Origin: a bacterium | Lineage (GTDB): Bacteria > Bacillota > Bacilli > Lactobacillales > Streptococcaceae | Length of the DNA: 64,000 nucleotides | Direction of reading: 5' to 3' | Assembly (NCBI GenBank): GCA_905221435.1 | Contig: CAJNDD010000002.1 | Coordinates: 88,144 to 152,143 of the forward strand | Part shown: piece after piece, positions 27,361 through 36,446 of the stretch | How positions within the stretch are numbered: position 1 is the stretch's first letter | Layout of the letters: each line of letters begins with the position of its first letter | Position numbers and translations under genes: made by a program | Notes under the pieces: generated by a model | What the model was told of the DNA's origin: nothing | Seen by the model: the letters and a program-made list of their open reading frames with translations, nothing else | The model's database searches: none

Positions 27361-27573
27361 TCTCGTAGATAAAAAGAAAACCACATGCCAAAAACTCCAC
27401 TCGGAGCGTTGACACGCGGTACCATCCGTTTTCATCTGACAAGTCAGACCTTCATTTCTAAATCCATGCGCAAGTGAATTCACCCAACTTTCATATAGAG
27501 AGCTTGCAGTCACGGCTCTCCTCCCTGTCATACTTCCCTTGAGTTACTAGTCTTGCGGATTTCTATTCAATTA
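27361..27573 (-). ncRNA. T-box riboswitch controlling pheST
   Basis: On the minus strand the T-box core TGGTACCGCGTG (near 27415-27426) is followed by a short GC stem and a T run (CTCCGAGTGGAGTTTTT), the terminator. Upstream lies a stem I region, and a TTC triplet followed by A (27476-27478) is a suitable phenylalanine specifier. Uncharged tRNA-Phe would stabilise the antiterminator. The specifier assignment is inferred. Confidence 0.9.
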
Positions 27574-27579
27574 CTACTT

Positions 27580-27608
27580 AGTTTATCAGATTTTTAGTTA
27601 AAAAACAA
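27580..27608 (-). promoter_or_regulatory. pheST promoter
   Basis: On the minus strand -35 TTGTTT (27603-27608), 17-bp spacer and -10 TAAACT (27580-27585) place the start near 27573, at the 5' end of the T-box. Confidence 0.6.
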
Positions 27609-27655
27609 GTTAGATTAGACTAATTTCAATATAAAAAGGAACAAGACACAATGCA

Positions 27656-28075
27656 TTACCTATTTGTAGGATTTGTTTCATCTGTTTTCCTTTTCAATAA
27701 AAGAGTTGCTGCTTGATTAAAACCATCACACCAGTTATACCATTTTGCTTCATACTCATCTTGAGATACGATATGCTTTTTTAAATCCAGAACAGAGTAA
27801 ATCTTTCTTTCCTCGCAAGCTTGCGCATAGAGATGATATAGTTCATCGCCACCATCTCTATCCCACTCAGCAGAAATTGTATCCCTACCTACCAAAAAAG
27901 CCTGATAAGCCCTGTGATGCCCGTCTGTAATCAGCAAGCAGTCTCCGAATGCAAGAACACTGATTGGAGCAATATTGATTATTTCTGCCGACTGATAAAG
28001 CATCTGGATATCTTGTAACTTCTTTTCTGATAAGTATAGTTGAGTCGGATGGAGATCTGTTATATTGACTCTCAT
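27656..28075 (-). CDS. ParB/sulfiredoxin-fold small protein, function unknown
   Basis: The 139-residue protein begins like a ParB-type nuclease domain (INITDLHPTQLYLSEKKL pattern) and has the conserved LLITDGHHRAYQAFLVG loop near residues 48-64, in which ParB-like folds hold catalytic or CTP-binding residues. There is no DNA-binding HTH, so it is not a chromosome-partition ParB. GAGGAG precedes the ATG. It is the 3' neighbour of the PAP2 gene by 27 bp and could share its transcript. Confidence 0.75.
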   Translation of the reverse strand: MRVNITDLHPTQLYLSEKKLQDIQMLYQSAEIINIAPISVLAFGDCLLITDGHHRAYQAFLVGRDTISAEWDRDGGDELYHLYAQACEERKIYSVLDLKKHIVSQDEYEAKWYNWCDGFNQAATLLLKRKTDETNPTNR

Positions 28076-28102
28076 TTCTTTCTCCTCAAAGGAATTTGAT
28101 AC

Positions 28103-28753
28103 TCACTTCTGTTTACCTTTAAATCGCCATTGGAAGCGAAGCTTGTCATAGAAAGGAAATTCGATAAACAAGACCCCCAAACCCACACAGAAACTGGCAA
28201 GAACATCTGATGGGTAGTGAACTCCCAGATAGACCCGAGATAGCAACACACTGACTAGGTAGAAGCCAAGGACGATTTGCACAATTTTTCTCCAAACCGG
28301 ATCTTTAATCCGTTGACTGAGAATGACAATCAGAGTACCTACCATCAGTGTCACTGCCAGAGAATGGCCACTTGGAAAAGAAAATCCCTTCTCCTCTACC
28401 AGATGTAAGATAGCTGGCCGTGGGCGCTGGTAGATGTTTTTAAAGGTCACGATTAAAAGACCGGCTAAGGCCAGATTACCCGCCATGAAGTAGCTTTCTA
28501 TCTTCCACTGCTTACGATAAAAGATAAAGGCTGCGATGGCAACCCAGGTGATAATCACCGGGATATCAATCAAACGCGTAAGGGTACGGAACAGAACAGT
28601 CAAATAATCTGGCAAGTCCCCACGAAGAGCAGTCTGAATCGGTTGATCAAAACCGACCAGCGTTTCGGGGTAAAACTTGACCATATAGCCAAGAAGGGCG
28701 AAAAGTAAAAGGGCAAAACTGCCCTTCATTAAAAATGTTTGTTTATCTCTCAT
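28103..28753 (-). CDS. PAP2-family phosphatase
   Basis: This 216-residue membrane protein with about six helices carries the three-part phosphatase motif KNIYQRPRP, FPSGHS and SRVYLGVHYPSD, with the catalytic His in the last. Such enzymes dephosphorylate lipid phosphates such as undecaprenyl pyrophosphate or phosphatidate. It overlaps ribU by 11 bp, so it sits in the FMN-riboswitch operon, an odd partner for a riboflavin transporter. Confidence 0.9.
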   Translation of the reverse strand: MRDKQTFLMKGSFALLLFALLGYMVKFYPETLVGFDQPIQTALRGDLPDYLTVLFRTLTRLIDIPVIITWVAIAAFIFYRKQWKIESYFMAGNLALAGLLIVTFKNIYQRPRPAILHLVEEKGFSFPSGHSLAVTLMVGTLIVILSQRIKDPVWRKIVQIVLGFYLVSVLLSRVYLGVHYPSDVLASFCVGLGVLFIEFPFYDKLRFQWRFKGKQK

Positions 28754-29306
28754 AATGTTTTAAGGTTGGTTTCAAGAGGACGTATAACAACCAGAATGAA
28801 ACGGCAAAGATTACACCCTCAATCAAGTTAAAAGGTAATACCATAGTCATTAGGTAGTTGGAAAGTCCCAAAATTTTTCCGATATCAAAGTTGGCAAACT
28901 TCGCGTACAAAGGAACAGCATAGACATAGTTGAGCACCAACATAGCCGCAGTCAATCCGATAGTCCCTGCTAGAGATGCTAGTAGAAAACGAAGAGTGCT
29001 ACGTTCCTTTTTCCAAATCAAACCAAAAGCGATAACAAAAACTCCCAAGGCTACGATATTCATTGGCAAGCCAATGTAAGTATTCACTCCCTGGCTATTG
29101 AGAAGCAACTTCAAGAGTGATCGCAACAAGAGAATCCCAAGAGCAGCAGGCAAGTCCATGACCACCAAGCCCACAAGGACTGGCAAGATACTAAACTCGA
29201 TCTTGAGGAAGGTCGCCGCTGGCAAGAGCGGAAAGTCAAAGTACATCAGCACAAATGAAATGGCTGATAGAATCGCAATGGTCGAAAGTCGACGTGTGTT
29301 TGTCAT
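28743..29306 (-). CDS. ribU: Riboflavin ECF transporter substrate-binding subunit RibU
   Basis: RibU is the S component that binds riboflavin and works with the shared ECF energising module. The 187-residue protein has about six membrane helices and the S-component start (RLSTIAILSAISFVLMYFDF). The FMN riboswitch upstream identifies the substrate. I start at 29306 (MTNTRR) because GGAGG lies 9 nt upstream; the frame could extend to 29321. That site may be sequestered by the leader (TTCCAA versus TTGGAGG). Confidence 0.94.
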   Translation of the reverse strand: MTNTRRLSTIAILSAISFVLMYFDFPLLPAATFLKIEFSILPVLVGLVVMDLPAALGILLLRSLLKLLLNSQGVNTYIGLPMNIVALGVFVIAFGLIWKKERSTLRFLLASLAGTIGLTAAMLVLNYVYAVPLYAKFANFDIGKILGLSNYLMTMVLPFNLIEGVIFAVSFWLLYVLLKPTLKHYER

Positions 29307-29464
29307 AACAGGTTCCTCCAATTTTCTATAAAATCAGAAGAAGTTGGAAAGGATCCCTCTATCTATTCTCACTTTTTATATCCCAAAAGTTCCCCCTCAC
29401 TCTTTTGAGCAAGCGGTTGCAATTTATCTATAAACTCATCCGAACAGACAAAGCTATTCTTTCG

Positions 29465-29673
29465 TCTTCTCCCATCCAGACTATACTGTCGGTTGTGGAA
29501 TCGCACCACATCAGCTTGCGCTCGCGGACTTCTTTAACTAAGATATTTTGGAGTAATCTAGGCGTCGCAGTCGAAGATAATACTTGAGTATATCGAGACA
29601 AGACAACGAAGAGTAAGCCAAAATAGCTAGTTAAAGTCACCGCCGGTCGGGAATCTCACCCAGCCCTGAAGAC
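29465..29673 (-). ncRNA. FMN riboswitch (RFN element) with an enlarged arm
   Basis: On the minus strand the conserved blocks are in order: TCTTCAGGGCTGGGTGAG, TTCCCGACCGGCGGT, GATGTGGTGCGATTCCAC, and the closing GACAGTATAGTCTGGATGGG with GAGAAGA. Between the second and third blocks about 100 nt form an extra arm: TTAACTAGCTATTTTGG pairs with CCAAAATATCTTAGTTAA (29618-29634 with 29534-29551). FMN binding should repress ribU. Confidence 0.95.
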
Positions 29674-29679
29674 CCTTTA

Positions 29680-29710
29680 ATCATAACAAAAAACGCTTGC
29701 AAGTGCAAGC
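29680..29710 (-). promoter_or_regulatory. ribU promoter overlapping the trmL terminator
   Basis: On the minus strand -35 TTGCAC (29703-29708), 17-bp spacer and -10 TATGAT (29680-29685). The -35 lies inside the hairpin GCTTGC-ACTT-GCAAGC (29695-29710) that, with the following T run, terminates trmL. One short sequence serves both roles. Confidence 0.7.
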
Positions 29711-29717
29711 ATTTTGT

Positions 29718-30221
29718 TTATTTCAATTTATCTGCTTCATAGGTGTGAACGAGCTCAAGACCTGCAAAATTCTGCTGACGGAGCGCTTCGTAGACAATCA
29801 TGCAGACGGTATTAGACACATTGAGACTGCGGACGTGTTCATCATTCATAGGGATACGGAGAGCTTTCTCTGGATGTTCACGCATAAAGTCCTCTGGCAA
29901 CCCCTTATCCTCACGTCCGAAGAGAAAATACTGGTCTTCACCACTTGCCAAATTCGCCTCAGAATAGACCTTTTCCGCAAATTTTGAAATCAGATAGAGT
30001 TTCCCCTTCATCTGAGACATAAAATCTTCCAAGCTGTCATAAAAATAAATCTCTAACTTATCCCAGTAATCCAAACCAGCCCGCTTCATCTTCCGGTCAT
30101 CAATCGGAAATCCCATCGGTTTGATGATGTGGAGGGGAGAATTGGTCGCAGCGCAAGTACGCGCAATGTTACCTGTATTTTGTGGAATCTGAGGTTCAAA
30201 TAATACAATGTGATTTGTCAT
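29718..30221 (-). CDS. trmL: tRNA (cytidine/uridine-2'-O-)-methyltransferase TrmL
   Basis: TrmL methylates the ribose of wobble position 34 in leucine tRNAs. The 167-residue SPOUT protein starts [20 protein letters not shown] and has the SPOUT knot motifs ([39 protein letters not shown]). AAAGGAAG precedes the ATG at 30221; the longer frame begins inside the upstream terminator. The leader holds a structured RNA. Confidence 0.95.
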   Translation of the reverse strand: MTNHIVLFEPQIPQNTGNIARTCAATNSPLHIIKPMGFPIDDRKMKRAGLDYWDKLEIYFYDSLEDFMSQMKGKLYLISKFAEKVYSEANLASGEDQYFLFGREDKGLPEDFMREHPEKALRIPMNDEHVRSLNVSNTVCMIVYEALRQQNFAGLELVHTYEADKLK

Positions 30222-30244
30222 GACTGGCTTCCTTTTATCATTGC

Positions 30245-30346
30245 AAAAAAATAGCCACACTGCCCGGAGTCAAGCTCAGCAAACAGCGTGGTTAAGGCGT
30301 CGTTAACTTACCTCACAACAGGTTTGAAGTAAATCAGCGAAACTAC
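30245..30346 (-). ncRNA. Structured RNA or attenuator upstream of trmL, unidentified
   Basis: A strong promoter drives about 100 nt that end in a clear terminator: CCACGCTG pairs with CAGTGTGG (30284-30291 with 30255-30262), enclosing GAG-CTTGA-CTC, followed by seven U. Upstream hairpins GTTAA/TTAAC and ACCT/AGGT are visible. It ends 24 nt before trmL. It does not match SRP RNA, 6S, tracrRNA or riboswitch classes I can recall. It may be a stand-alone small RNA or a cis-regulator. Confidence 0.6.
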
Positions 30347-30352
30347 TTTCTT

Positions 30353-30380
30353 AGTATAACACTTTCAGAATCATTGTCAA
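30353..30380 (-). promoter_or_regulatory. Strong promoter of the RNA upstream of trmL
   Basis: On the minus strand a perfect TTGACA -35 (30375-30380), a 16-bp spacer and TATACT -10 (30353-30358). Confidence 0.75.
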
Positions 30381-30622
30381 TAGAAACGACTTGATTTTTT
30401 TACTTTTTTTTATTATATTTTCATACCGAAACATTCACTTTCAAAATAGCCTTAGCAAGAGAGTAAAATCACTTCAAATCAGAGACATTGTTATAGAAAT
30501 TAAGCAGATTTATCTTCAAAAACTTTAAAAAGCCCTTTCTTCCTTCAAAAATCGGCTTGGCAAGTGCATTTTTTGCTAAAAAAGAGTATGATAGTTACAT
30601 CATGAAAAAGTAGGTTTTTTAT
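30381..30622. other. Divergent intergenic region between trmL RNA and trkA
   Basis: About 240 AT-rich bp without a gene. A TATGAT at 30587-30592 could be the trkA -10, but no matching -35 is seen. A three-codon frame ATG-AAA-AAG-TAG (30602-30613) lies just ahead of trkA. Confidence 0.35.
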
Positions 30623-31972
30623 ATGAAAATTGTCCTTGTTGGTGGAGGGAAAGTCGGTTTCGCCCTCTGTCGTTCACTGGTTGCAGAAAACCATGACGTT
30701 GTCCTCATCGAACAAGATGAGGCTGTCCTCAATCACATTGTCAGTCGCTTTGATATCATAGGACTCCTTGGAAATGGTGCTGACTTTGCCATCTTGGAGC
30801 AAGCCGGTGTTCAAGAGTGTGATATCTTTATCGCTCTAACTGAATACGATGAAGTGAATATGATTTCAGCGGTACTTGCCAAAAAAATGGGCGCTAAAGA
30901 AACCATCGTTCGGGTGCGAAATCCTGAATACTCTAATGCCTATTTTAAAGAGAAAAATATTCTTGGATTTTCACTTATCGTTAATCCAGAACTCCTAGCA
31001 GCCCGTGCCATCTCAAATAGCATCGATTTCCCTAATGCCCTCTCCGTTGAGCGTTTTGCTGGAGGTCGGGTCAGTCTGATGGAGTTTGTTGTCAAAGATT
31101 CTAGCGATCTTTGTCAAATGCCAATCTCAGACTTCCGTAAGAAATTTGGCAACATCATTGTCTGTGCTATGGAAAGAGACCATCAACTCATGATTCCAAG
31201 TGGTGATGTCACTATCCAGGACAAGGATAGGATTTTTGTTACAGGAAATCGTGTAGATATGATGCTTTTCCACAACTATTTCAAATCACGTGCAGTGAAA
31301 AGCTTGCTTATCGTTGGAGCTGGAAAAATTGCTTATTATCTACTTGGCATTTTAAAAGACAGTCGCATCGATACCAAGGTTATCGAGATCAATCCTGAAA
31401 GAGCTCGTTTCTTCAGCGAAAAGTTCCCCAATCTCTATATTGTCCAAGGGGATGGAACTGCAAAAGACATTTTGCTGGAGGAAAGTGCTCCTAGCTATGA
31501 TGCAGTCGCAACCTTAACTGGTGTTGACGAGGAAAACATCATCACCTCTATGTTTCTTGACCGTGTTGGCGTCCAAAAAAATATCACTAAAGTCAACCGA
31601 ACTAGTCTTCTAGAGATTATCCATGCGCCTGATTTTTCAAGCATCATCACGCCGAAAATCATCGCAGTGGATACCATTATGCACTTTATCCGAGGTCGGG
31701 TAAACGCCCAATACTCAGACCTTCAAGCCATGCACCATCTAGCAAATGGCCAAATTGAAACCCTGCAATTCCATATCAAGGAAGCCAATAAAATGACTGC
31801 CAAGCCCCTTTCACAGTTAAAATTGAAGAAAGGGGTTCTCATCGCAGCCATTATCCGAAAAGGAAAAACAATCTTCCCTACTGGAGAGGATATACTTGAG
31901 GTCGGAGACCAGTTACTGGTAACCACCCTGCTGCCAAACATCACCAAGATTTATGATTTGATTGAGAGGTAA
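30623..31972 (+). CDS. trkA: Trk system potassium uptake regulatory protein TrkA
   Basis: TrkA is the cytoplasmic NAD(H)-binding regulator that gates the TrkH potassium channel. The 449-residue protein carries two RCK units, each with a Rossmann glycine motif (LVGGGKVGFALC at residue 4 and IVGAGKIAYYLL near 231) and a TrkA-C domain (SVERFAGGRVSLMEF; LKKGVLIAAIIRKGK). The ribosome-binding site is weak. trkH follows 3 bp after the stop. Confidence 0.96.
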   Translation: MKIVLVGGGKVGFALCRSLVAENHDVVLIEQDEAVLNHIVSRFDIIGLLGNGADFAILEQAGVQECDIFIALTEYDEVNMISAVLAKKMGAKETIVRVRNPEYSNAYFKEKNILGFSLIVNPELLAARAISNSIDFPNALSVERFAGGRVSLMEFVVKDSSDLCQMPISDFRKKFGNIIVCAMERDHQLMIPSGDVTIQDKDRIFVTGNRVDMMLFHNYFKSRAVKSLLIVGAGKIAYYLLGILKDSRIDTKVIEINPERARFFSEKFPNLYIVQGDGTAKDILLEESAPSYDAVATLTGVDEENIITSMFLDRVGVQKNITKVNRTSLLEIIHAPDFSSIITPKIIAVDTIMHFIRGRVNAQYSDLQAMHHLANGQIETLQFHIKEANKMTAKPLSQLKLKKGVLIAAIIRKGKTIFPTGEDILEVGDQLLVTTLLPNITKIYDLIER

Positions 31973-31975
31973 AAA

Positions 31976-33415
31976 ATGAATAAAAGTATGATTCGTTACC
32001 TCCTTTCAAAACTTCTCTTGATTGAGGCGGTTCTCCTTCTAGTACCTGTTGGTGTAGCGGCCTATTACCAGGAATCCAGTCAAGTATTTATAGCTCTCTT
32101 TACGACGATTGGAATTTTAGTCCTTCTCGGTGGTCTAGGAGTTTTACGGAAACCGAAAAATCAACGGATTTACGCCAAGGAGGGAGTCTTAATCGTTGCC
32201 CTCTGTTGGATTCTCTGGTCTTTCTTTGGTAGCCTCCCCTTTGTCTTTTCGGGACAAATCCCAAGCGTTATTGATGCCTTCTTTGAAATCAGCTCTGGTT
32301 TTACAACTACAGGAGCAACTATTCTGAACGATGTTTCAGTTCTCAGTCGCTCCCTCCTCTTCTGGAGAAGTTTCACTCACTTGATTGGAGGGATGGGGGT
32401 GCTCGTCTTTGCACTTGCCATTATGGACAATGCCAAAAATAGTCACTTGGAGGTGATGAAGGCTGAGGTTCCTGGACCTGTCTTTGGCAAGGTCGTATCC
32501 AAGCTAAAAAACACTGCCCAGATCCTCTATCTGCTTTATCTAGCTCTCTTCTCCCTTTTTGTTGTCATCTACTATCTAGCAGGCATGCCTCTCTATGATA
32601 GTTTTGTCATTGCTATGGGAACAGCAGGAACTGGGGGCTTTACCGTCTATAACGACGGAATTGCCCACTACGGTAGCTCACTCATCACCTATCTAGTTAG
32701 TATCGGAGTTCTGGTTTTTGGGATTAACTTCAATCTCTACTACTACCTCATGCTCCGTCGGGTTAAGGCTTTCTTTGGAGATGAAGAACTGCGAGCTTAT
32801 GTGATCATTGTCCTAGTTTCTACCGGCTTGATTACTCTTAATACGCTCCACCTCTACCAGGGTGTCTCTAAAAGTGTTGAAATGGCCTTCTTCCAGGTTT
32901 CCAATATCATCACGACAACAGGTTTTGGTTACGGAGATATTACCAACTGGCCCCTCTTCTCCCAATTTATCCTCCTCTTCCTCATGGGAATCGGTGGATC
33001 AGCTGGTTCAACTGCTGGTGGTCTCAAAGTAATTAGAGGACTCATTCTCTCTAAAATCGCAAAAAATCAGATTTTGTCCATCTTATCCCCTCACCGTGTT
33101 TTGACTCTACACGTCAACAAGACTGTGATTGACAAGGATACCCAGCACAAGATTCTTAAATATTTTGCCATCTATATGATGATTATACTCTCTCTCATCT
33201 TTATCGTCAGTCTTGATAGCAATGATTTTCTAGTCGTGACCAGTGCTGTCTTCAGCTGTTTTAACAATATAGGACCTATTCTAGGTACAACCTCTAGTTT
33301 TGCCATCTTTAGTCCCATCTCTAAAATCCTGCTCTCCTTTGCAATGATTGCAGGCCGCTTAGAGATTTACCCAATTTTACTACTCTTTATGAAACGCACT
33401 TGGTCTAAACGCTAA
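31976..33415 (+). CDS. trkH: Potassium uptake protein TrkH/KtrB family
   Basis: This 479-residue channel subunit has four pore loops with selectivity-filter glycines (SSGFTTTGATI, GTAGTGGFTVY, TTTGFGYGD, NNIGPILGTTS), typical of TrkH/KtrB. It forms the membrane channel gated by TrkA, encoded directly upstream. The ATG lies 3 bp after the trkA stop, with GAGAGG inside the end of trkA. Confidence 0.96.
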   Translation: MNKSMIRYLLSKLLLIEAVLLLVPVGVAAYYQESSQVFIALFTTIGILVLLGGLGVLRKPKNQRIYAKEGVLIVALCWILWSFFGSLPFVFSGQIPSVIDAFFEISSGFTTTGATILNDVSVLSRSLLFWRSFTHLIGGMGVLVFALAIMDNAKNSHLEVMKAEVPGPVFGKVVSKLKNTAQILYLLYLALFSLFVVIYYLAGMPLYDSFVIAMGTAGTGGFTVYNDGIAHYGSSLITYLVSIGVLVFGINFNLYYYLMLRRVKAFFGDEELRAYVIIVLVSTGLITLNTLHLYQGVSKSVEMAFFQVSNIITTTGFGYGDITNWPLFSQFILLFLMGIGGSAGSTAGGLKVIRGLILSKIAKNQILSILSPHRVLTLHVNKTVIDKDTQHKILKYFAIYMMIILSLIFIVSLDSNDFLVVTSAVFSCFNNIGPILGTTSSFAIFSPISKILLSFAMIAGRLEIYPILLLFMKRTWSKR

Positions 33416-33424
33416 TTATAATAC

Positions 33425-33463
33425 AATTCCCCTTTTACAAACTAGTAGAAGGGGAATTTTTCT
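33425..33463 (+). terminator. Terminator of trkAH
   Basis: AATTCCCCTT (33425-33434) pairs perfectly with AAGGGGAATT (33449-33458), followed by T. Confidence 0.9.
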
Positions 33464-33472
33464 ATTAAAAAC

Positions 33473-33494
33473 GAGAAGACCTTTTGGTCCTCTC
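33473..33494 (-). terminator. Terminator of the ami operon
   Basis: GAGAAGACC (33473-33481) and GGTCCTCTC (33486-33494) form a stem with one mismatch-like wobble and a TTTT/AAAA loop. On the minus strand GTTTTT follows, 10 bp after the amiF stop. Confidence 0.8.
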
Positions 33495-33503
33495 CGAATC
33501 TAA

Positions 33504-34433
33504 TTATTTTTTAATAGCTTCCTTGTAACGAGCAAGTTCTGCTTGATTGGCCCAAACATAGTGACCTGGACGAATTTCCACCATAGATGGCTTGTCTGTC
33601 TCATAATCATGTTGGTCAGGATCGTAAACTTTCAAGACCTTCTTGCGTTCCAAGATTGGATCTGGAATCGGTACAGCAGATAGAAGAGCTTGAGTGTATG
33701 GATGGACAGGATTGTTAAACAACTCCTCTGTCTCCGCTACTTCGACGATAACTCCCTTATAGATAACCGCGATACGATCTGAGATAAAGCGAACAACTGA
33801 CAAGTCATGCGCGATAAAGAGATAGGTCAAGCCCAACTCTTTTTGGAACTTCTTGAGCAAGTTCAAGACTTGCGCACGCACTGATACGTCCAAGGCTGAA
33901 ATTGGCTCATCCGCAATAACGAAATCAGGCTCCATCACAAGGGCACGGGCAATCCCAATACGCTGACGTTGACCACCAGAAAACTCGTGTGGATAACGGG
34001 TCAAGTGTTCTTTCAAAAGTCCAACTTCATGAATCATCTTTTGAACTTTTTCTTTTCGATCCTCTTCGTCTTTAAACAAGTGATAGTTGTAAAGACCTTC
34101 AGAGATGATATAGTCAACCGTCGCACGCTCATTCAAGCTAGCCGCAGGGTCCTGGAAAATCATCTGGATACGACGGATCAAGTCTGATGATTCCTTATGA
34201 GATTTTTTCCCATTAATTTTCTGGCCATCAAAGATAATCTCTCCTTTACTGGTATTATTTAAACCAATAATGGCACGACCAATGGTTGTTTTCCCACTAC
34301 CAGACTCACCTACAAGAGAGAAAGTTTCTCCCTTGTTGATAAAGAAGTTTGCGTTTTTAACCGCGACAAACTTCTTACTTCCTTCACCGAAGGAAATTTC
34401 TAAATCTTTAATTTCTACTAATTTTTCAGACAT
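33504..34433 (-). CDS. amiF: Oligopeptide ABC transporter ATP-binding protein AmiF
   Basis: AmiF is one of two ATPases of the Ami oligopeptide importer, which feeds peptides for nutrition and for peptide-pheromone signalling. The 309-residue protein shows Walker A (GESGSGKTT), signature ([15 protein letters not shown]), Walker B (VIADEP), and the oligopeptide/dipeptide C-terminal domain ([16 protein letters not shown]) thought to hold an iron-sulfur-like site in some relatives. It is the last gene of amiACDEF, 10 bp after amiE. Confidence 0.97.
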   Translation of the reverse strand: MSEKLVEIKDLEISFGEGSKKFVAVKNANFFINKGETFSLVGESGSGKTTIGRAIIGLNNTSKGEIIFDGQKINGKKSHKESSDLIRRIQMIFQDPAASLNERATVDYIISEGLYNYHLFKDEEDRKEKVQKMIHEVGLLKEHLTRYPHEFSGGQRQRIGIARALVMEPDFVIADEPISALDVSVRAQVLNLLKKFQKELGLTYLFIAHDLSVVRFISDRIAVIYKGVIVEVAETEELFNNPVHPYTQALLSAVPIPDPILERKKVLKVYDPDQHDYETDKPSMVEIRPGHYVWANQAELARYKEAIKK

Positions 34434-34443
34434 TTCCTTCCTC

Positions 34444-35511
34444 CTAGTCTTCTAGATGAGCAAAGCCCATTTTATCACGAATCTTGTCATGCAAATCTGC
34501 GATGACCCCAGGTTTTTCAACTTTAGGGGCATTCTCATGGAGCAACCAAGTCTTAGCCCAGTGAGTATCTGAGACTGAGAACTTAGGTGCTTTCTCTTCA
34601 AAATCAATTTGCATCGCATAATCTGAACGAAGGGCAAAGGCATCACCTTTCAACTCAGTATAAAGAGACGGTGGTGTTCCTGGGATAGAGTACAATTCCC
34701 CTTTATCATCAGCAAGCTGAGGCAAGCTAGACAAGAGACTCCAAGTATATGGATGACGTGGATCATAGAAGACTTCCTCAACAGTACCGTATTCTACAAT
34801 TTCACCAGCATACATAACTGCTACCTTATCGGCAATACTTGCTACCACACCAAGGTCATGGGTGATAAAAATAATGGTAAAGTGGTACTCATTTTGCAAG
34901 GTTTTAAGCAAATCAATGATTTGCGCTTGAATGGTTACGTCAAGGGCCGTCGTTGGCTCGTCACAGATCAAAATATCTGGACGACACGCAAGGGCAATCG
35001 CAATAACGATACGTTGGCGCATCCCTCCAGAATATTGGAAAGGATACTCTTCAAAACGTTTTTCAGCATCTGGAATGCCGACCTTGTTCATATAGTCAAT
35101 TGCCATCTCTTTGGCTTCCTTAGCTGTTTTCCCTTGGTGTTTAATGATAACTTCTGTGATTTGGCTACCGATTGTATTGATTGGGTCCAAACTTGTCATT
35201 GGGTCCTGGAAGATGGTCGCAATTTTAGCACCACGAATCTTCTCCCATTCCTTGTTAGAAGTAAGAGCAGTCAAGTCTTGTCCACGATAGTCGATGCTTC
35301 CTTGGGCAATACGTCCGTTGTCTTCTAACATTCCTGTAAAAGTTTTTGTTAAAACAGATTTACCAGAACCGGACTCGCCTACCAAGGCAAGAACTTCTCC
35401 CTCAATCAGGTCCAGAGAAACTCCTCGGATAGCCGTCAGAACTTTGTCACGAACGTCAAATTCCACGACAATATCACGAGCAGTCAAAATTACATTATTT
35501 TCTTTTGTCAT
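34444..35511 (-). CDS. amiE: Oligopeptide ABC transporter ATP-binding protein AmiE
   Basis: The second ATPase of the Ami importer, 355 residues. Walker A (GESGSGKSV), signature ([15 protein letters not shown]), Walker B (ILICDEP) and the C-terminal oligo/dipeptide domain ([14 protein letters not shown]) are present. AGGAG precedes the ATG. It lies 8 bp after amiD and 10 bp before amiF. Confidence 0.97.
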   Translation of the reverse strand: MTKENNVILTARDIVVEFDVRDKVLTAIRGVSLDLIEGEVLALVGESGSGKSVLTKTFTGMLEDNGRIAQGSIDYRGQDLTALTSNKEWEKIRGAKIATIFQDPMTSLDPINTIGSQITEVIIKHQGKTAKEAKEMAIDYMNKVGIPDAEKRFEEYPFQYSGGMRQRIVIAIALACRPDILICDEPTTALDVTIQAQIIDLLKTLQNEYHFTIIFITHDLGVVASIADKVAVMYAGEIVEYGTVEEVFYDPRHPYTWSLLSSLPQLADDKGELYSIPGTPPSLYTELKGDAFALRSDYAMQIDFEEKAPKFSVSDTHWAKTWLLHENAPKVEKPGVIADLHDKIRDKMGFAHLED

Positions 35512-35519
35512 GTCTACTC

Positions 35520-36446
35520 CTATCTATGTGTACGTGGATCACTAGCGTCCGCTAGGTTTTGACCAACAACGAAGAGAGATAGGGATACCAAGATCAAAGT
35601 TGTCAATGGAATCCAGAACAAGTAAGCGTTGGTCGTAACGTTTTGTGAGTAATCTGAGATCAAACGTCCCAAACTTGGTACTGTAATAGGCAAGCCAAGT
35701 CCAAAGAAGGATAGGAAAGCCTCATAAGAGATAAAGCTTGGGAGCATCAGTGTCATAGTGGATACAATAACAGATACCAATTGTGGCATGATGTTTTTAA
35801 CGATAATCTTAAAGGTCGGTGTTCCAAGTGTTTGAGAAGCAAGGTTGTATTCCAAATCACGATAACGCATGATTTGGATACGAATCATATAGGCAATCCC
35901 AATCCAAGTTGTAACACTCATGGCAAAAATCAAATTCCAAAAACCCGCACCGATTGAGTAAGTCAAGACAATGACAATCAAAAGCGATGGGATATTTGAG
36001 ATAACATTATAAACTTCCATCATGACACGGTCAACGGATTTTGAAATCCCCCAAATCCCACCAACAATAACCCCAATTACAAGGTTGATAAAAGTGGCAA
36101 TTACAGAGATGAGAATCGAGTTACGCGCACCAAACCAGACCCCATCAAACAAGGATTTACCATTGCTATCTGTTCCAAACCAATGTTCAGCACTTGGTGC
36201 CTTAAAACGTGCATTAAAGTCATTCACCTTACTTACATCATTAAAGTCAAAATCTGAAAACATTGGGTAAATAAAGCTCATCAAGATAATGGAGACCAAA
36301 ATCCCCAACATGATAATTGTTGATTTTTTCTTTAGAAATTGTCTAAATACAGAACCCCAGTATGAATAGGCAGGAGCATCAATTGTTTCAGAGGCAAAAT
36401 CGTCACGTTTTACGAACTGAAATTTTTCTTTATCGATTGTTGACAT
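35520..36446 (-). CDS. amiD: Oligopeptide ABC transporter permease AmiD
   Basis: A DppC/OppC-type permease of 308 residues: a hydrophilic N-terminus, one helix near residues 40-60, and a five-helix transport domain with the EAA-like loop ([20 protein letters not shown]). Its start overlaps the amiC stop (TAATG), so the two permeases are made together. Confidence 0.96.
   Translation of the reverse strand: MSTIDKEKFQFVKRDDFASETIDAPAYSYWGSVFRQFLKKKSTIIMLGILVSIILMSFIYPMFSDFDFNDVSKVNDFNARFKAPSAEHWFGTDSNGKSLFDGVWFGARNSILISVIATFINLVIGVIVGGIWGISKSVDRVMMEVYNVISNIPSLLIVIVLTYSIGAGFWNLIFAMSVTTWIGIAYMIRIQIMRYRDLEYNLASQTLGTPTFKIIVKNIMPQLVSVIVSTMTLMLPSFISYEAFLSFFGLGLPITVPSLGRLISDYSQNVTTNAYLFWIPLTTLILVSLSLFVVGQNLADASDPRTHR

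Noticed and set aside
26298..27425. pheS frame extended to 27425
   Set aside because: The extra codons lie in the T-box terminator; the ATG at 27344 follows GGAGG.
30245..30346. The RNA before trmL as SRP RNA or tracrRNA
   Set aside because: The GGAA loop and AGCAG motif of SRP RNA and the repeat-pairing part of tracrRNA are absent, and no Cas genes are nearby.
34753..35328. 191-codon frame antisense to amiE
   Set aside because: Shadow of amiE; no start signals and no recognisable domain.
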